9,909 nucleotides of DNA from Fusobacteriales bacterium (GTDB lineage Bacteria > Fusobacteriota > Fusobacteriia > Fusobacteriales > Leptotrichiaceae). The DNA lies in contig JAITVW010000133.1 of the NCBI GenBank assembly GCA_031285605.1, forward strand, positions 1 to 9,909, given 5' to 3'. Positions within the stretch are counted from its first letter, which is position 1, and the number at the start of each line of letters is the position of its first letter. This document shows, in pieces, positions 1 through 4,676 of this stretch. The notes beneath the pieces were generated by a model that saw only the letters and a list, made by a program, of their open reading frames with translations, ran no database searches and was not told the DNA's origin. Made by a program: the position numbers and the translations under genes.

Positions 1-1
1 T

Positions 2-562
2 TTTAAAAATGTACAGGAGAAATTAGCACAAAATGAAGACTATTATATTATTTCTCGAAAAGAAGCTGAATCAAAAAATTTGATTCAAAATTTTGTACCG
101 AATAATGTAAAAAATATAGTTCTTTTTACTGAGTCAGGATATTTGTTATTAACAAAAACTTTTGAAGACCCACTTTCATGGAAAATTCAAAAAGAACTCG
201 TAAAGACATATTTTAGAGTAAAGCAAGAAAAAATTTCTTCATTAGAAGCATTACAGCATATAACAAATACACTAACGGAACATGATAATAAAATAAATAT
301 ATTAGCGGACCAAGTCGAAAATCAAATGACAATTGATTCAGGGCAGCAGAATAAAATACAAAAAACTGTTGCAGCACGGGTTTTTGAAAGACTTAAATCT
401 GTAGCAGTTAGTAAAGATTCTTTATTCCGTGCTTTATATAGAGATATAAGAAACACTTTCGGAGTTCCAAGTTACAGAGATATAAAAAAATCAGACTATG
501 AAGATGCTTTAAATTATATAAAGGCATGGATTGAAAAGGCTGATCTAAGAATGAATTTATAA
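2..562 (+). CDS. ORF6N/ORF6C-type phage antirepressor-like protein (5' end outside window)
   Basis: The frame is open from the first bases of the window, so the gene starts upstream; the TTG at 80 is an internal leucine codon, not a start. 186 residues are visible. The block reading LFTESGYLLLTKTFEDPLSW followed by KIQKELVKTYFR (visible residues ~40-72) is the end of a KilA-N-like ORF6N domain. The C-terminal stretch from VFERLKSVAVS to the FGVPSYRDI motif and the final AWIEKAD segment (~115-182) matches the ORF6C domain. Family knowledge: such two-domain proteins occur in phage regulatory modules and are thought to bind DNA or counter repressors. The linker (ALQHITNTLTEHDNKINIL) looks coiled-coil-like. 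It probably belongs to the early/regulatory region. Domain recognition is by eye; the exact regulatory role is inferred. Confidence 0.88.
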   Translation, partial: FKNVQEKLAQNEDYYIISRKEAESKNLIQNFVPNNVKNIVLFTESGYLLLTKTFEDPLSWKIQKELVKTYFRVKQEKISSLEALQHITNTLTEHDNKINILADQVENQMTIDSGQQNKIQKTVAARVFERLKSVAVSKDSLFRALYRDIRNTFGVPSYRDIKKSDYEDALNYIKAWIEKADLRMNL

Positions 563-577
563 AAATTAGGAGGAATT

Positions 578-802
578 ATGATTTATAGCTATACTGGGAA
601 AAACGGTTTGGTTACATGGAATTTAAACAAAGCTTTGGCAATAGATTTGAATTTAGAAATGAAAAGAATTTTAGTTGTATTTAGTGATTTTAGGAGCACG
701 ATAGATTGTGACACAGAAATAAAGGCTAGACAGACTTATGATGACATAGTCAAGGAGTGGAAAAAAGGAGAAGATAACAATGACAGAAGCACAGAGAATT
801 AA
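578..802 (+). CDS. small hypothetical phage protein, 74 aa
   Basis: Starts at ATG 578, seven bases after a strong TTAGGAGG-type ribosome binding site (566-572) and 15 bases after the antirepressor-like gene. I do not recognise the family. The N-terminal half alternates short beta-prone segments (MIYSYTG, KRILVVFSDF) and the C-terminal part (KARQTYDDIVKEWKKG) is a probable amphipathic helix, suggesting one small sheet-plus-helix domain. No cysteine pairs, signal peptide or membrane segment. The C-terminus is very polar and overlaps the next ORF by 23 bases, which suggests translational coupling. The function is unknown; the position suggests an early accessory gene. Confidence 0.72.
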   Translation: MIYSYTGKNGLVTWNLNKALAIDLNLEMKRILVVFSDFRSTIDCDTEIKARQTYDDIVKEWKKGEDNNDRSTEN

Positions 803-914
803 ATTAACTGGTTTAGTTTCAGCACTTAATGAAGCTTTAGAAGATTATGACGAAGAAGAAGCAGAATATATATATGAACATTTAACAGAATTATGGGAAA
901 AAATATTTGATTAA
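780..914 (+). CDS. small acidic helical hypothetical protein, 44 aa
   Basis: ATG at 780 is preceded by AAAGGAG (764-770) at good spacing, and the start lies inside the end of the preceding gene. The product (MTEAQRIKLTGLVSAL start, ending in LTELWEKIFD) is predicted almost entirely helical, with an acidic run EDYDEEEAE in the middle. It is strongly acidic and has no cysteine. Very small acidic proteins are frequent in phage early regions and sometimes mimic DNA or inhibit host enzymes, but nothing here proves that. The clear ribosome binding site and the compact, non-intergenic placement are the main support for it being a real gene. Confidence 0.6.
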   Translation: MTEAQRIKLTGLVSALNEALEDYDEEEAEYIYEHLTELWEKIFD

Positions 915-931
915 ATCAGTAGGAAAAAAAT

Positions 932-1666
932 ATGGCACATGTTGAAATTATAGATGAAAAACTTGTGATAACTGTTCCGGTGGAAAAAGTAACCGCCGGA
1001 ACAAAATCAGAACTTGAAGAAAGATTAAGGCGGTATACGCTCGAAGTAATACCTGTAAAGAAACTTTCAACTGCACAAAATGCACTTATTCATGTCTTGC
1101 TTCAACAATATGCTGATGAGCTAGGTTGGTACATGATTGATATGAAAAGTTTCCTTAAAGAGCAATTTTCGCTTGCATATGACCTCTTTAATTTTGAAAC
1201 TTCAAAATGTGATATGCAGCTTGCAAATGAATTTATCGCTTTTATCATAGAACATGCTATTGATAACGGGATAAATCTGTATATTATGAACAAGCAGGAC
1301 AGGAAACACAGACATATTTTAGAAATTGACTCAATAACTCAAAGATATGTGATAGCTTGCTTACGTAAAAAAATGTGTGCTATTACTGGCATGATTCATG
1401 ACCCGGAAAACGGAAAGTTTGTCGAGTTAGATCACTGGCAAAATGTAAACACAATAGGCGGTTACGAAAATTGTAACGGGTTGAAAACACAGTTTATTTC
1501 GTTGTCTAAGCAAATGCATGATAAAAAGCACACTAAAGGCAGGGAAGAATTCAAAAATTTATATCATATTGAGGGCGTGTGGCTCAATCCAAAACTTGTG
1601 AAAGAATTGAAAGAAGTCTATCCAAATCAATTTAAAGCTTTTAAGGAGGAAGAATATGGGGTCTGA
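932..1666 (+). CDS. putative HNHc-family phage nuclease
   Basis: 244 residues. The C-terminal third resembles the phage 'putative HNHc nuclease' family: C149-A-I-T, an ELDHW block (D167-H168), NCNG (N180, N182), then KQMHDKKHTKG (H196, H200) followed by EEFKNLYHIEG, which aligns with the family's HHTEAHxxG...FxxxYHxxGI ending. D-H, N and H give a plausible beta-beta-alpha-metal active site for metal-dependent DNA cleavage. The partner cysteines usual in this family (CxxC, and a Cys before the second histidine block) are absent: I see CAIT and SLSKQMH. The N-terminal ~45 residues form a separate beta-rich segment, then a helical middle. The ATG at 932 has only a weak AGGAAAA site. Such genes usually sit with phage replication/recombination genes. 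Confidence 0.8.
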   Translation: MAHVEIIDEKLVITVPVEKVTAGTKSELEERLRRYTLEVIPVKKLSTAQNALIHVLLQQYADELGWYMIDMKSFLKEQFSLAYDLFNFETSKCDMQLANEFIAFIIEHAIDNGINLYIMNKQDRKHRHILEIDSITQRYVIACLRKKMCAITGMIHDPENGKFVELDHWQNVNTIGGYENCNGLKTQFISLSKQMHDKKHTKGREEFKNLYHIEGVWLNPKLVKELKEVYPNQFKAFKEEEYGV

Positions 1667-1919
1667 AACTGATCTAGGAAATTTTGAAATATTTGTGAAT
1701 GGTGAAAAGCTTGAAATAAATGATTTTGAAAATGAAGTAATAAAAATAGAAGAAGAATCAGAAAAGGTTATGAAACCAGTAACAAGTATGAAATGCAGAA
1801 TTAAGATAAACGCACATGATATGGAAATGGCTTTGTATGAATTAACAAAAGATATGAGTATATTTTATGTAAAGTCTTATTTTACAAATAAAGAACTGCC
1901 GGAAATATATAAATTTTAA
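1656..1919 (+). CDS. hypothetical phage protein, 87 aa
   Basis: ATG at 1656 follows AAGGAGG (1643-1649) and overlaps the end of the HNH nuclease gene by 11 bases, so the two are probably translationally coupled. I do not recognise the family. The first third (NFEIFVNGEKLEINDFENEV) looks like a beta-hairpin; a glutamate-rich linker (IEEESEKV) follows, then a second block (SMKCRIKINAHDMEMALYEL) and an aromatic C-terminus. The protein is acidic, with a single cysteine and no membrane segment. No function is proposed. Confidence 0.68.
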   Translation: MGSETDLGNFEIFVNGEKLEINDFENEVIKIEEESEKVMKPVTSMKCRIKINAHDMEMALYELTKDMSIFYVKSYFTNKELPEIYKF

Positions 1920-1928
1920 GGAGGAATT

Positions 1929-2225
1929 ATGACCGAAAAAGAAAAAAAAGAAAATATTGAAAATCATATTTTAAGATATAAAGAATACATACTTCAAAGG
2001 TTAATGCTTGAAAGGAATGTAATAAAAGTGTATTCCGGTTGGACTGAGGACGAAGAAGAAGGTTATAATCTTGCTAAACCACTTGAAATATTAATTGATT
2101 TTGAAACATTTTTGAATAGATTGAAAATAGATGACTCTACAAAATATTTAGAGTTATTGAGGATTGATTTGGAAAAAGTATTTTCATGTCAAATTATATT
2201 CGGGGCAGGTGGAAGAAATGACTAA
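1929..2225 (+). CDS. hypothetical phage protein, 98 aa
   Basis: ATG at 1929 is preceded by TAAGGAGG (1917-1924), partly inside the stop of the preceding gene. The protein is charged and mostly helical: MTEKEKKENIENHIL, then YKEYILQRLMLERNV, a short acidic loop (GWTEDEEEG), and two more helices around FETFLNRLKI and YLELLRIDLEKVF. No recognised domain, no cysteine motif, no membrane span. The opening MTEKEK is shared with the small gene at 2711, but the rest is not obviously related. Its end overlaps the next small gene by eight bases. Confidence 0.68.
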   Translation: MTEKEKKENIENHILRYKEYILQRLMLERNVIKVYSGWTEDEEEGYNLAKPLEILIDFETFLNRLKIDDSTKYLELLRIDLEKVFSCQIIFGAGGRND

Positions 2226-2421
2226 AATCTTTCAATATATTTTTTTAATGTTATCGTTTTGTTTTATAAGAGAAATTAAGTTTTTTGAAACTTTAGAAAA
2301 ACTACTCGAATATGAAGATGCGAGAATATTAGTTTTTTGGTTTATAATTTATTTTCTTGTAATATCAAATATACTTTTTTGGATAGAAGGATTATTTGAA
2401 AAAAAGGAGAATGAAATATGA
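2218..2421 (+). CDS. small membrane protein, 67 aa, translationally coupled to csx16
   Basis: I chose ATG 2218, with AGGTGG just upstream (2208-2213), over the TTG at 2164, which would overlap the previous gene much further. The sequence has two strongly hydrophobic stretches: residues ~4-18 (IFQYIFLMLSFCFI) and ~38-57 (ILVFWFIIYFLVISNILFWI), joined by a charged segment (FFETLEKLLEYEDA), with a charged tail (EKKENEI). This predicts a two-pass inner-membrane protein. It ends in an ATGA overlap with the Csx16-family gene, so the two proteins are made from one transcript and may act together. Small membrane proteins also accompany some CRISPR ancillary genes, but a holin-like or unrelated role is equally possible. 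Confidence 0.65.
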   Translation: MTKIFQYIFLMLSFCFIREIKFFETLEKLLEYEDARILVFWFIIYFLVISNILFWIEGLFEKKENEI

Positions 2422-2714
2422 TTCTTATAACACGACATAATGCAACAATAAAGTTATTTTATGACCTAAAGATAATTGATTCAAATACAGAAATTATAGA
2501 TCATATTAATGATGAAAATATAGAAAAAATAATCGGAAAAAATGTAATAGGAATATTACCTTTTGACCTAGCTGCAAAATGTAATACTTTGTTAACTCCT
2601 GTTTGGGATATACCTTTAGATGCTAGAGGTTCAGAATGGAGTTACGAAGATACAAAAAAATATTTTAAAGGTATGAAAAAATACAAAGTAATAGAAATAG
2701 AGGAAATAATATGA
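2418..2714 (+). CDS. csx16: Csx16 (VVA1548) family protein, putative ring-nuclease-type anti-CRISPR
   Basis: 98 residues, the usual size of this family. Visible family hallmarks in order: an N-terminal strand ending in T5-R6-H7; VIGILPFDLAA (43-53), matching the family's VIGTLPVxLAAE block; and WDIPLDARGSEWS (63-75), matching the LDLPxELRGxELS block; then YEDTKKYFKGMKKYKV at the C-terminus. Csx16 is known as an ancillary protein of type III CRISPR loci, and recent work (from memory) places it among ring nucleases that cleave cyclic oligoadenylate messengers. Here it sits in a phage module without cas genes, so I infer a phage function: switching off type III CRISPR signalling. The start ATG 2418 has AAGGAG (2404-2409) and forms ATGA overlaps with both neighbours. 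Family assignment is fairly confident; activity is untested. Confidence 0.82.
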   Translation: MILITRHNATIKLFYDLKIIDSNTEIIDHINDENIEKIIGKNVIGILPFDLAAKCNTLLTPVWDIPLDARGSEWSYEDTKKYFKGMKKYKVIEIEEII

Positions 2715-2920
2715 CTGAAAAAGAAAAACTTCTTGAAGCTATGGAAAAAATATATAGTCTTATGCATATAGAAGTTCCTAACATTCTTGAAGAAATGTCA
2801 AAAGAAGATAAATTTTCAGCAAGTGGGTATGCATTTGTTTTTATGGGGTTTATTCAGAATCTTGGCTTAAAAGAAAAATGTGAAGAAACTATTGAGTGGG
2901 TGAAAAACAGAGAGGAGTAA
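2711..2920 (+). CDS. small helical hypothetical protein, 69 aa
   Basis: Its ATG overlaps the stop of the Csx16-family gene (ATGA at 2711-2714), and AGAGGA lies just upstream. The product is all-helical in appearance: KEKLLEAMEKIYSLMHIE, a short polar linker, a more hydrophobic centre (GYAFVFMGFIQNLG) and a charged C-terminus with one cysteine. Its N-terminal pattern (x-LLEAMEKIYSL) parallels ILKTMEDLYNIL in the next gene, so the two may be diverged tandem duplicates. Family not recognised. The tight coupling to csx16 makes it a candidate partner or another accessory (anti-defence) protein; that is inference from position only. Confidence 0.68.
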   Translation: MTEKEKLLEAMEKIYSLMHIEVPNILEEMSKEDKFSASGYAFVFMGFIQNLGLKEKCEETIEWVKNREE

Positions 2921-2925
2921 TAATT

Positions 2926-3156
2926 ATGAATGCTAAAAAAAGAATATTAAAAACTATGGAAGATTTGTACAATATATTATTTGTTGAATGTGGCGAAGCT
3001 TTTGGGCAACTAGGCACTGAAAGTAGAATTAATGGAACTGATGACGATGGCGATATGAAAATTTTCATTATTCATGCTAAATTTTTGAAAGATGTATTTG
3101 ACAAAGAAAAAGGTCTTAAATATATTGAAGAAATGAGAAAGGCTATAGGAGAATAA
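2926..3156 (+). CDS. small hypothetical protein, 76 aa, possible paralogue of upstream gene
   Basis: ATG at 2926 has GAGGAG (2912-2917) at ideal distance, so I prefer it to the earlier in-frame alternative start at 2896, which would overlap the preceding gene. The sequence opens with a lysine-rich helix (MNAKKRILKTMEDLYNIL), has an acidic loop (NGTDDDGD), then a hydrophobic/helical segment (KIFIIHAKFLKDVF) and ends KYIEEMRKAIGE. The N-terminal pattern resembles the upstream 69-residue protein. The DDDGD loop resembles a metal-binding loop, but it is too short to call a known motif. The function is unknown. Confidence 0.66.
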   Translation: MNAKKRILKTMEDLYNILFVECGEAFGQLGTESRINGTDDDGDMKIFIIHAKFLKDVFDKEKGLKYIEEMRKAIGE

Positions 3157-3315
3157 ATGCTAGCGATAACAATAGTAATATGTATTTTTTTATTTTTTAC
3201 AACCGGTTTAATACTTGGAAGTATTGAAAAAAAGTGGTCATTTAGTGATGAGTTAATAGAAATACTTGAAAATTTTGAAAGTAGAATAACGAAGCTTGAA
3301 AAAGATAAAAAATAG
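3157..3315 (+). CDS. small single-pass membrane protein, 52 aa
   Basis: ATG at 3157 directly follows the stop of the previous gene, with AGGAGA at 3147-3152. Residues 2-21 (LAITIVICIFLFFTTGLILG) form one transmembrane segment at the N-terminus with no preceding charge. The rest (IEKKWSFSDELIEILENF, then ESRITKLEKDKK) is a charged, coiled-coil-like helix, which would place the C-terminus in the cytoplasm by the positive-inside rule. Family not recognised. It closes the run of overlapping small genes that starts at 578; no gene follows for about 150 bases. Confidence 0.6.
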   Translation: MLAITIVICIFLFFTTGLILGSIEKKWSFSDELIEILENFESRITKLEKDKK

Positions 3316-3368
3316 ATAAGTAGTATAGGACAATGATAATTGAATATTGAGGGAAAGCCTCCTGAAAA

Positions 3369-3385
3369 GAATTTTGGAGTCAATA
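3369..3385. repeat. left arm of inverted repeat flanking the AbrB-like gene
   Basis: GAATTTTGGAGTCAATA lies upstream of the AbrB-like promoter. The core TTTTGGAGTCAATA (3372-3385) is an exact 14-base reverse complement of 3712-3725, and with one extra base the match extends to 17/18 bases. The two arms bracket about 360 bases holding only the AbrB-like gene and its regulatory DNA. Confidence 0.6.
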
Positions 3386-3404
3386 TAGTTTAATAAAATA
3401 AAAT

Positions 3405-3433
3405 TTGACAATCAGTAACTTATATATTATAAT
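3405..3433 (+). promoter_or_regulatory. consensus sigma-70-type promoter of the AbrB-like gene
   Basis: TTGACA (3405-3410), 17-base spacer, TATAAT (3428-3433): both boxes are perfect consensus. It lies about 30 bases before the AbrB-like gene start at 3463 and is the most obvious initiation signal in the left half of the window. A candidate operator overlaps it. Confidence 0.82.
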
Positions 3434-3448
3434 TTAGATAAGTTGCTG
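3413..3448. promoter_or_regulatory. inverted repeat overlapping the promoter, candidate operator
   Basis: CAGTAACTTA (3413-3422) lies between the -35 and -10 boxes and TAAGTTGCTG (3439-3448) just downstream of the -10. They are reverse complements at 9 of 10 positions and separated by 16 bases. This geometry would let a dimer block RNA polymerase. The AbrB-like product encoded immediately downstream could be an autoregulator; a phage repressor elsewhere is the alternative. Confidence 0.55.
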
Positions 3449-3462
3449 ATAAAGGAGACTGA

Positions 3463-3633
3463 ATGGAAAAAAGAGATGGAAGAATTTCTTTTCATAAATC
3501 AGGAAGTGGACGCGGAGCAAAAGTAACTATTCCAATACCATGGCTACGTAAAATGGGTATAACAGAAGAGGATAGAGAAATAATTTTTACTTTTGATGAA
3601 GAAGAGCAAAAAGTGATTATTGAAAAGAAATAA
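3463..3633 (+). CDS. AbrB/MazE (SpoVT-AbrB) family small DNA-binding protein, 56 aa
   Basis: ATG at 3463 is preceded by AAAGGAG (3451-3457) with good spacing. The product has the swapped-hairpin AbrB-like pattern: RISFHKSGSGRGAKVTIPIP (residues 7-26) corresponds to the first beta strands with the VTIP turn, WLRKMGITEEDREI is the short helix and loop, and IIFTFDEEEQKVIIEKK is the second strand pair. Members of this family bind DNA as dimers, either as free-standing transition-type regulators or as antitoxins (MazE-like). No toxin gene follows, which favours a free-standing regulator. Its own perfect-consensus promoter is overlapped by an inverted repeat, consistent with autoregulation. The family call is by eye. 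Confidence 0.75.
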   Translation: MEKRDGRISFHKSGSGRGAKVTIPIPWLRKMGITEEDREIIFTFDEEEQKVIIEKK

Positions 3634-3638
3634 AAAAA

Positions 3639-3670
3639 TCTCCTATAACCTTTATTAGTATTATAGGAGA
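3639..3670. other. perfect 10-bp hairpin, terminator-like on the minus strand
   Basis: TCTCCTATAA (3639-3648) and TTATAGGAGA (3661-3670) are exact reverse complements around a 12-base loop. There is no T-run on the + strand side; instead an A-run (3632-3638) precedes it, which makes an intrinsic-terminator shape only for leftward transcription. On the + strand the right arm contains AGGAG just before an ATG (3672), so the hairpin could hide a ribosome binding site. Confidence 0.6.
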
Positions 3671-3671
3671 A

Positions 3672-3755
3672 ATGCAGTATAATAATATACCGTCGCAAGT
3701 ATATTATACTGTATTGACTCCAAAAATTCAAATTTTTTGGGAGGAATTACTATGA
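3672..3755 (+). CDS. possible 27-codon leader peptide upstream of antirepressor
   Basis: ATG 3672 opens a 27-codon frame (MQYNNIPSQVYYTVL start) whose TGA stop (3753-3755) overlaps the antirepressor start codon in an ATGA junction. AGGAG (3665-3669) lies upstream but only two bases from the ATG, which is closer than usual, and it is inside the right arm of a hairpin. A second hairpin lies within the frame. This arrangement would suit translational coupling or attenuation, but it could be chance. Confidence 0.22.
   Translation: MQYNNIPSQVYYTVLTPKIQIFWEELL
3675..3711. other. long AT-rich hairpin with GC-containing loop
   Basis: CAGTATAATAATATAC (3675-3690) pairs with GTATATTATACTG (3699-3711) with a three-base bulge, around the loop CGTCGCAA. 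It is much stronger than background pairing in such AT-rich DNA. It lies between the AbrB-like gene and the antirepressor, so it may be an operator for a dimeric regulator or an RNA control element. No T-run follows. Confidence 0.55.
3712..3729. repeat. right arm of inverted repeat flanking the AbrB-like gene
   Basis: TATTGACTCCAAAAATTC is the reverse complement of the left arm at 3369-3385 apart from one inserted base. It ends about 20 bases before the antirepressor start. Confidence 0.6.
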
Positions 3756-4411
3756 AATATTTAGAAAAAGTAATTGAATTTCACGGGGACAATCTCTTAA
3801 CACTCAGAGATGAAGAAACAGGGGAAATATATGTTTCTGTAAAACATATATGCAATAGTATGAAAATGGAACACGAACAATACAGAACTCAAAAAAATAA
3901 AATAAACAAAGACATCTTTTTAAAGGGTGGCACAAAATTATGCCCCCTAGAAACAAATGGTGGAATACAACAAGTTTTAATGATTGAACTAGATTATTTG
4001 CCAGCATGGCTATTCAAAATAAATCCCGCAAGATTTGAAGAGAAACTAAAAGAAAAACTTTTTGATTATCAGTTGCATTGTAAAGATATCCTTGCTGATG
4101 CCTTTTTTGGAAAGAGACCGCAGAAAAAAGTAGAAGAGCCAAAATATGGGACTGATATAAACGAAATAGAAGTCCGGGAAAAGATGATAAGAGAGGATAC
4201 TGATACAATTAGAAATTTGATGTTAAGGATAGCATACAATTATAAAAGGATAGGAAAACGGTCAATGACTGGATTTGAAAAAATAAAAGAAAGTTATAAA
4301 AATTTAAAAAGAACTGGATTTGTAGAAAAAGATAATACATGGAGCATAGAAGAAATAGATTCAAAAAACGAATTTGGAAAAGAAATGTTATTAAAAGAAT
4401 TAGAAGAATAG
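3752..4411 (+). CDS. phage antirepressor with P22_AR N-terminal-type domain
   Basis: ATG 3752 with GGGAGGA (3739-3745) is clearly better than the TTG at 3737. 219 residues. The first ~120 match the P22 antirepressor N-terminal domain: VIEFHGDNLLTL, an EIYVSVKHICNSMKME segment, GGIQQVLMIELDYLPAWLFKI (the conserved GGxQxxxxxxLxxLxxWLFxI pattern, residues 70-90), NPARF, and KLFDYQLHCKDILADAF. The C-terminal ~100 residues are charged and helical (VREKMIREDTDTIRNLMLRI) and unlike the Ant C-terminus of P22, as is common for these modular proteins. Family role: relieves repression by phage C2-type repressors. It follows the AbrB-like regulator and two hairpins and ends at an intrinsic terminator, so its expression is probably tightly controlled. 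Confidence 0.85.
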   Translation: MKYLEKVIEFHGDNLLTLRDEETGEIYVSVKHICNSMKMEHEQYRTQKNKINKDIFLKGGTKLCPLETNGGIQQVLMIELDYLPAWLFKINPARFEEKLKEKLFDYQLHCKDILADAFFGKRPQKKVEEPKYGTDINEIEVREKMIREDTDTIRNLMLRIAYNYKRIGKRSMTGFEKIKESYKNLKRTGFVEKDNTWSIEEIDSKNEFGKEMLLKELEE

Positions 4412-4415
4412 TATT

Positions 4416-4444
4416 AAACCCTCAATATTTGATTGGGGGTTTTT
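4416..4444 (+). terminator. intrinsic terminator after the antirepressor
   Basis: AAACCCTCAAT (4416-4426), loop ATTTG, ATTGGGGGTTT (4432-4442) with one T-G pair, followed by a T-run ending at 4444. It begins four bases after the antirepressor stop codon and separates the regulatory unit from the next promoter. Confidence 0.85.
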
Positions 4445-4455
4445 AATATAATAAT

Positions 4456-4484
4456 TTGAAAAATGATTTACATTATGCTATAAT
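4456..4484 (+). promoter_or_regulatory. extended -10 sigma-70-type promoter
   Basis: TTGAAA (4456-4461), 17-base spacer, TATAAT (4479-4484), with TG at 4476-4477 giving an extended -10 (TGCTATAAT). Initiation would fall just a few bases before the Com-like gene start at 4497, leaving a short leader with GGGAGA as ribosome binding site. Confidence 0.8.
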
Positions 4485-4496
4485 GGGAGAAATAAG

Positions 4497-4676
4497 ATGG
4501 ATGAAAGCAAAGACATAATAAGAGTCAGATGTAATGGTTTTGATTTTAGAAAAAATATAAAATGTAGACGTCTTTTAACAGAAGTGGAAGTAGAAGGTAG
4601 AGTTAAAATTAAAGCAAAATGTCCTGTTTGTGGACATATGAATTTAAGAGTAATTTCTAGCATAGGAGGTAAATAG
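4497..4676 (+). CDS. Com-like small zinc-finger regulatory protein, 59 aa
   Basis: ATG 4497 follows GGGAGA (4485-4490). Four cysteines suggest a zinc ribbon: C12 and C23 in the first half and the C42-P-V-C45 knuckle in the second. The pattern IKCRRLLTEVEVEGRVKIKAK followed by CPVCG closely follows the Com family layout (CxxCxKLL...GxVEIKCPRC), but the first Com cysteine, expected at residue 20, is Asn; C12 may stand in. Known role: Mu Com binds mRNA and activates translation of mom; relatives in other phages are mostly uncharacterised. It is transcribed from its own strong promoter and its stop overlaps the next gene. Family assignment moderate, function inferred. Confidence 0.66.
   Translation: MDESKDIIRVRCNGFDFRKNIKCRRLLTEVEVEGRVKIKAKCPVCGHMNLRVISSIGGK

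Noticed and set aside
3072..3383. Minus-strand open frame of about 100 codons
   Set aside because: It lies opposite two well-supported small + strand genes with good ribosome binding sites and has no site of its own; composition is Ser/Ile/Phe-rich, typical of antisense to AT-rich genes.
3492..3731. Minus-strand open frame of 79 codons across the AbrB-like gene
   Set aside because: Antisense to a recognisable AbrB-like gene and crossing two hairpins; no family likeness.
3343..4429. AATATTGAGGG (3343-3353) and its reverse complement in the terminator (4419-4429) as cassette ends
   Set aside because: Only 11 exact bases, one arm explained by the terminator stem, and no matching flanking repeats; probably chance.
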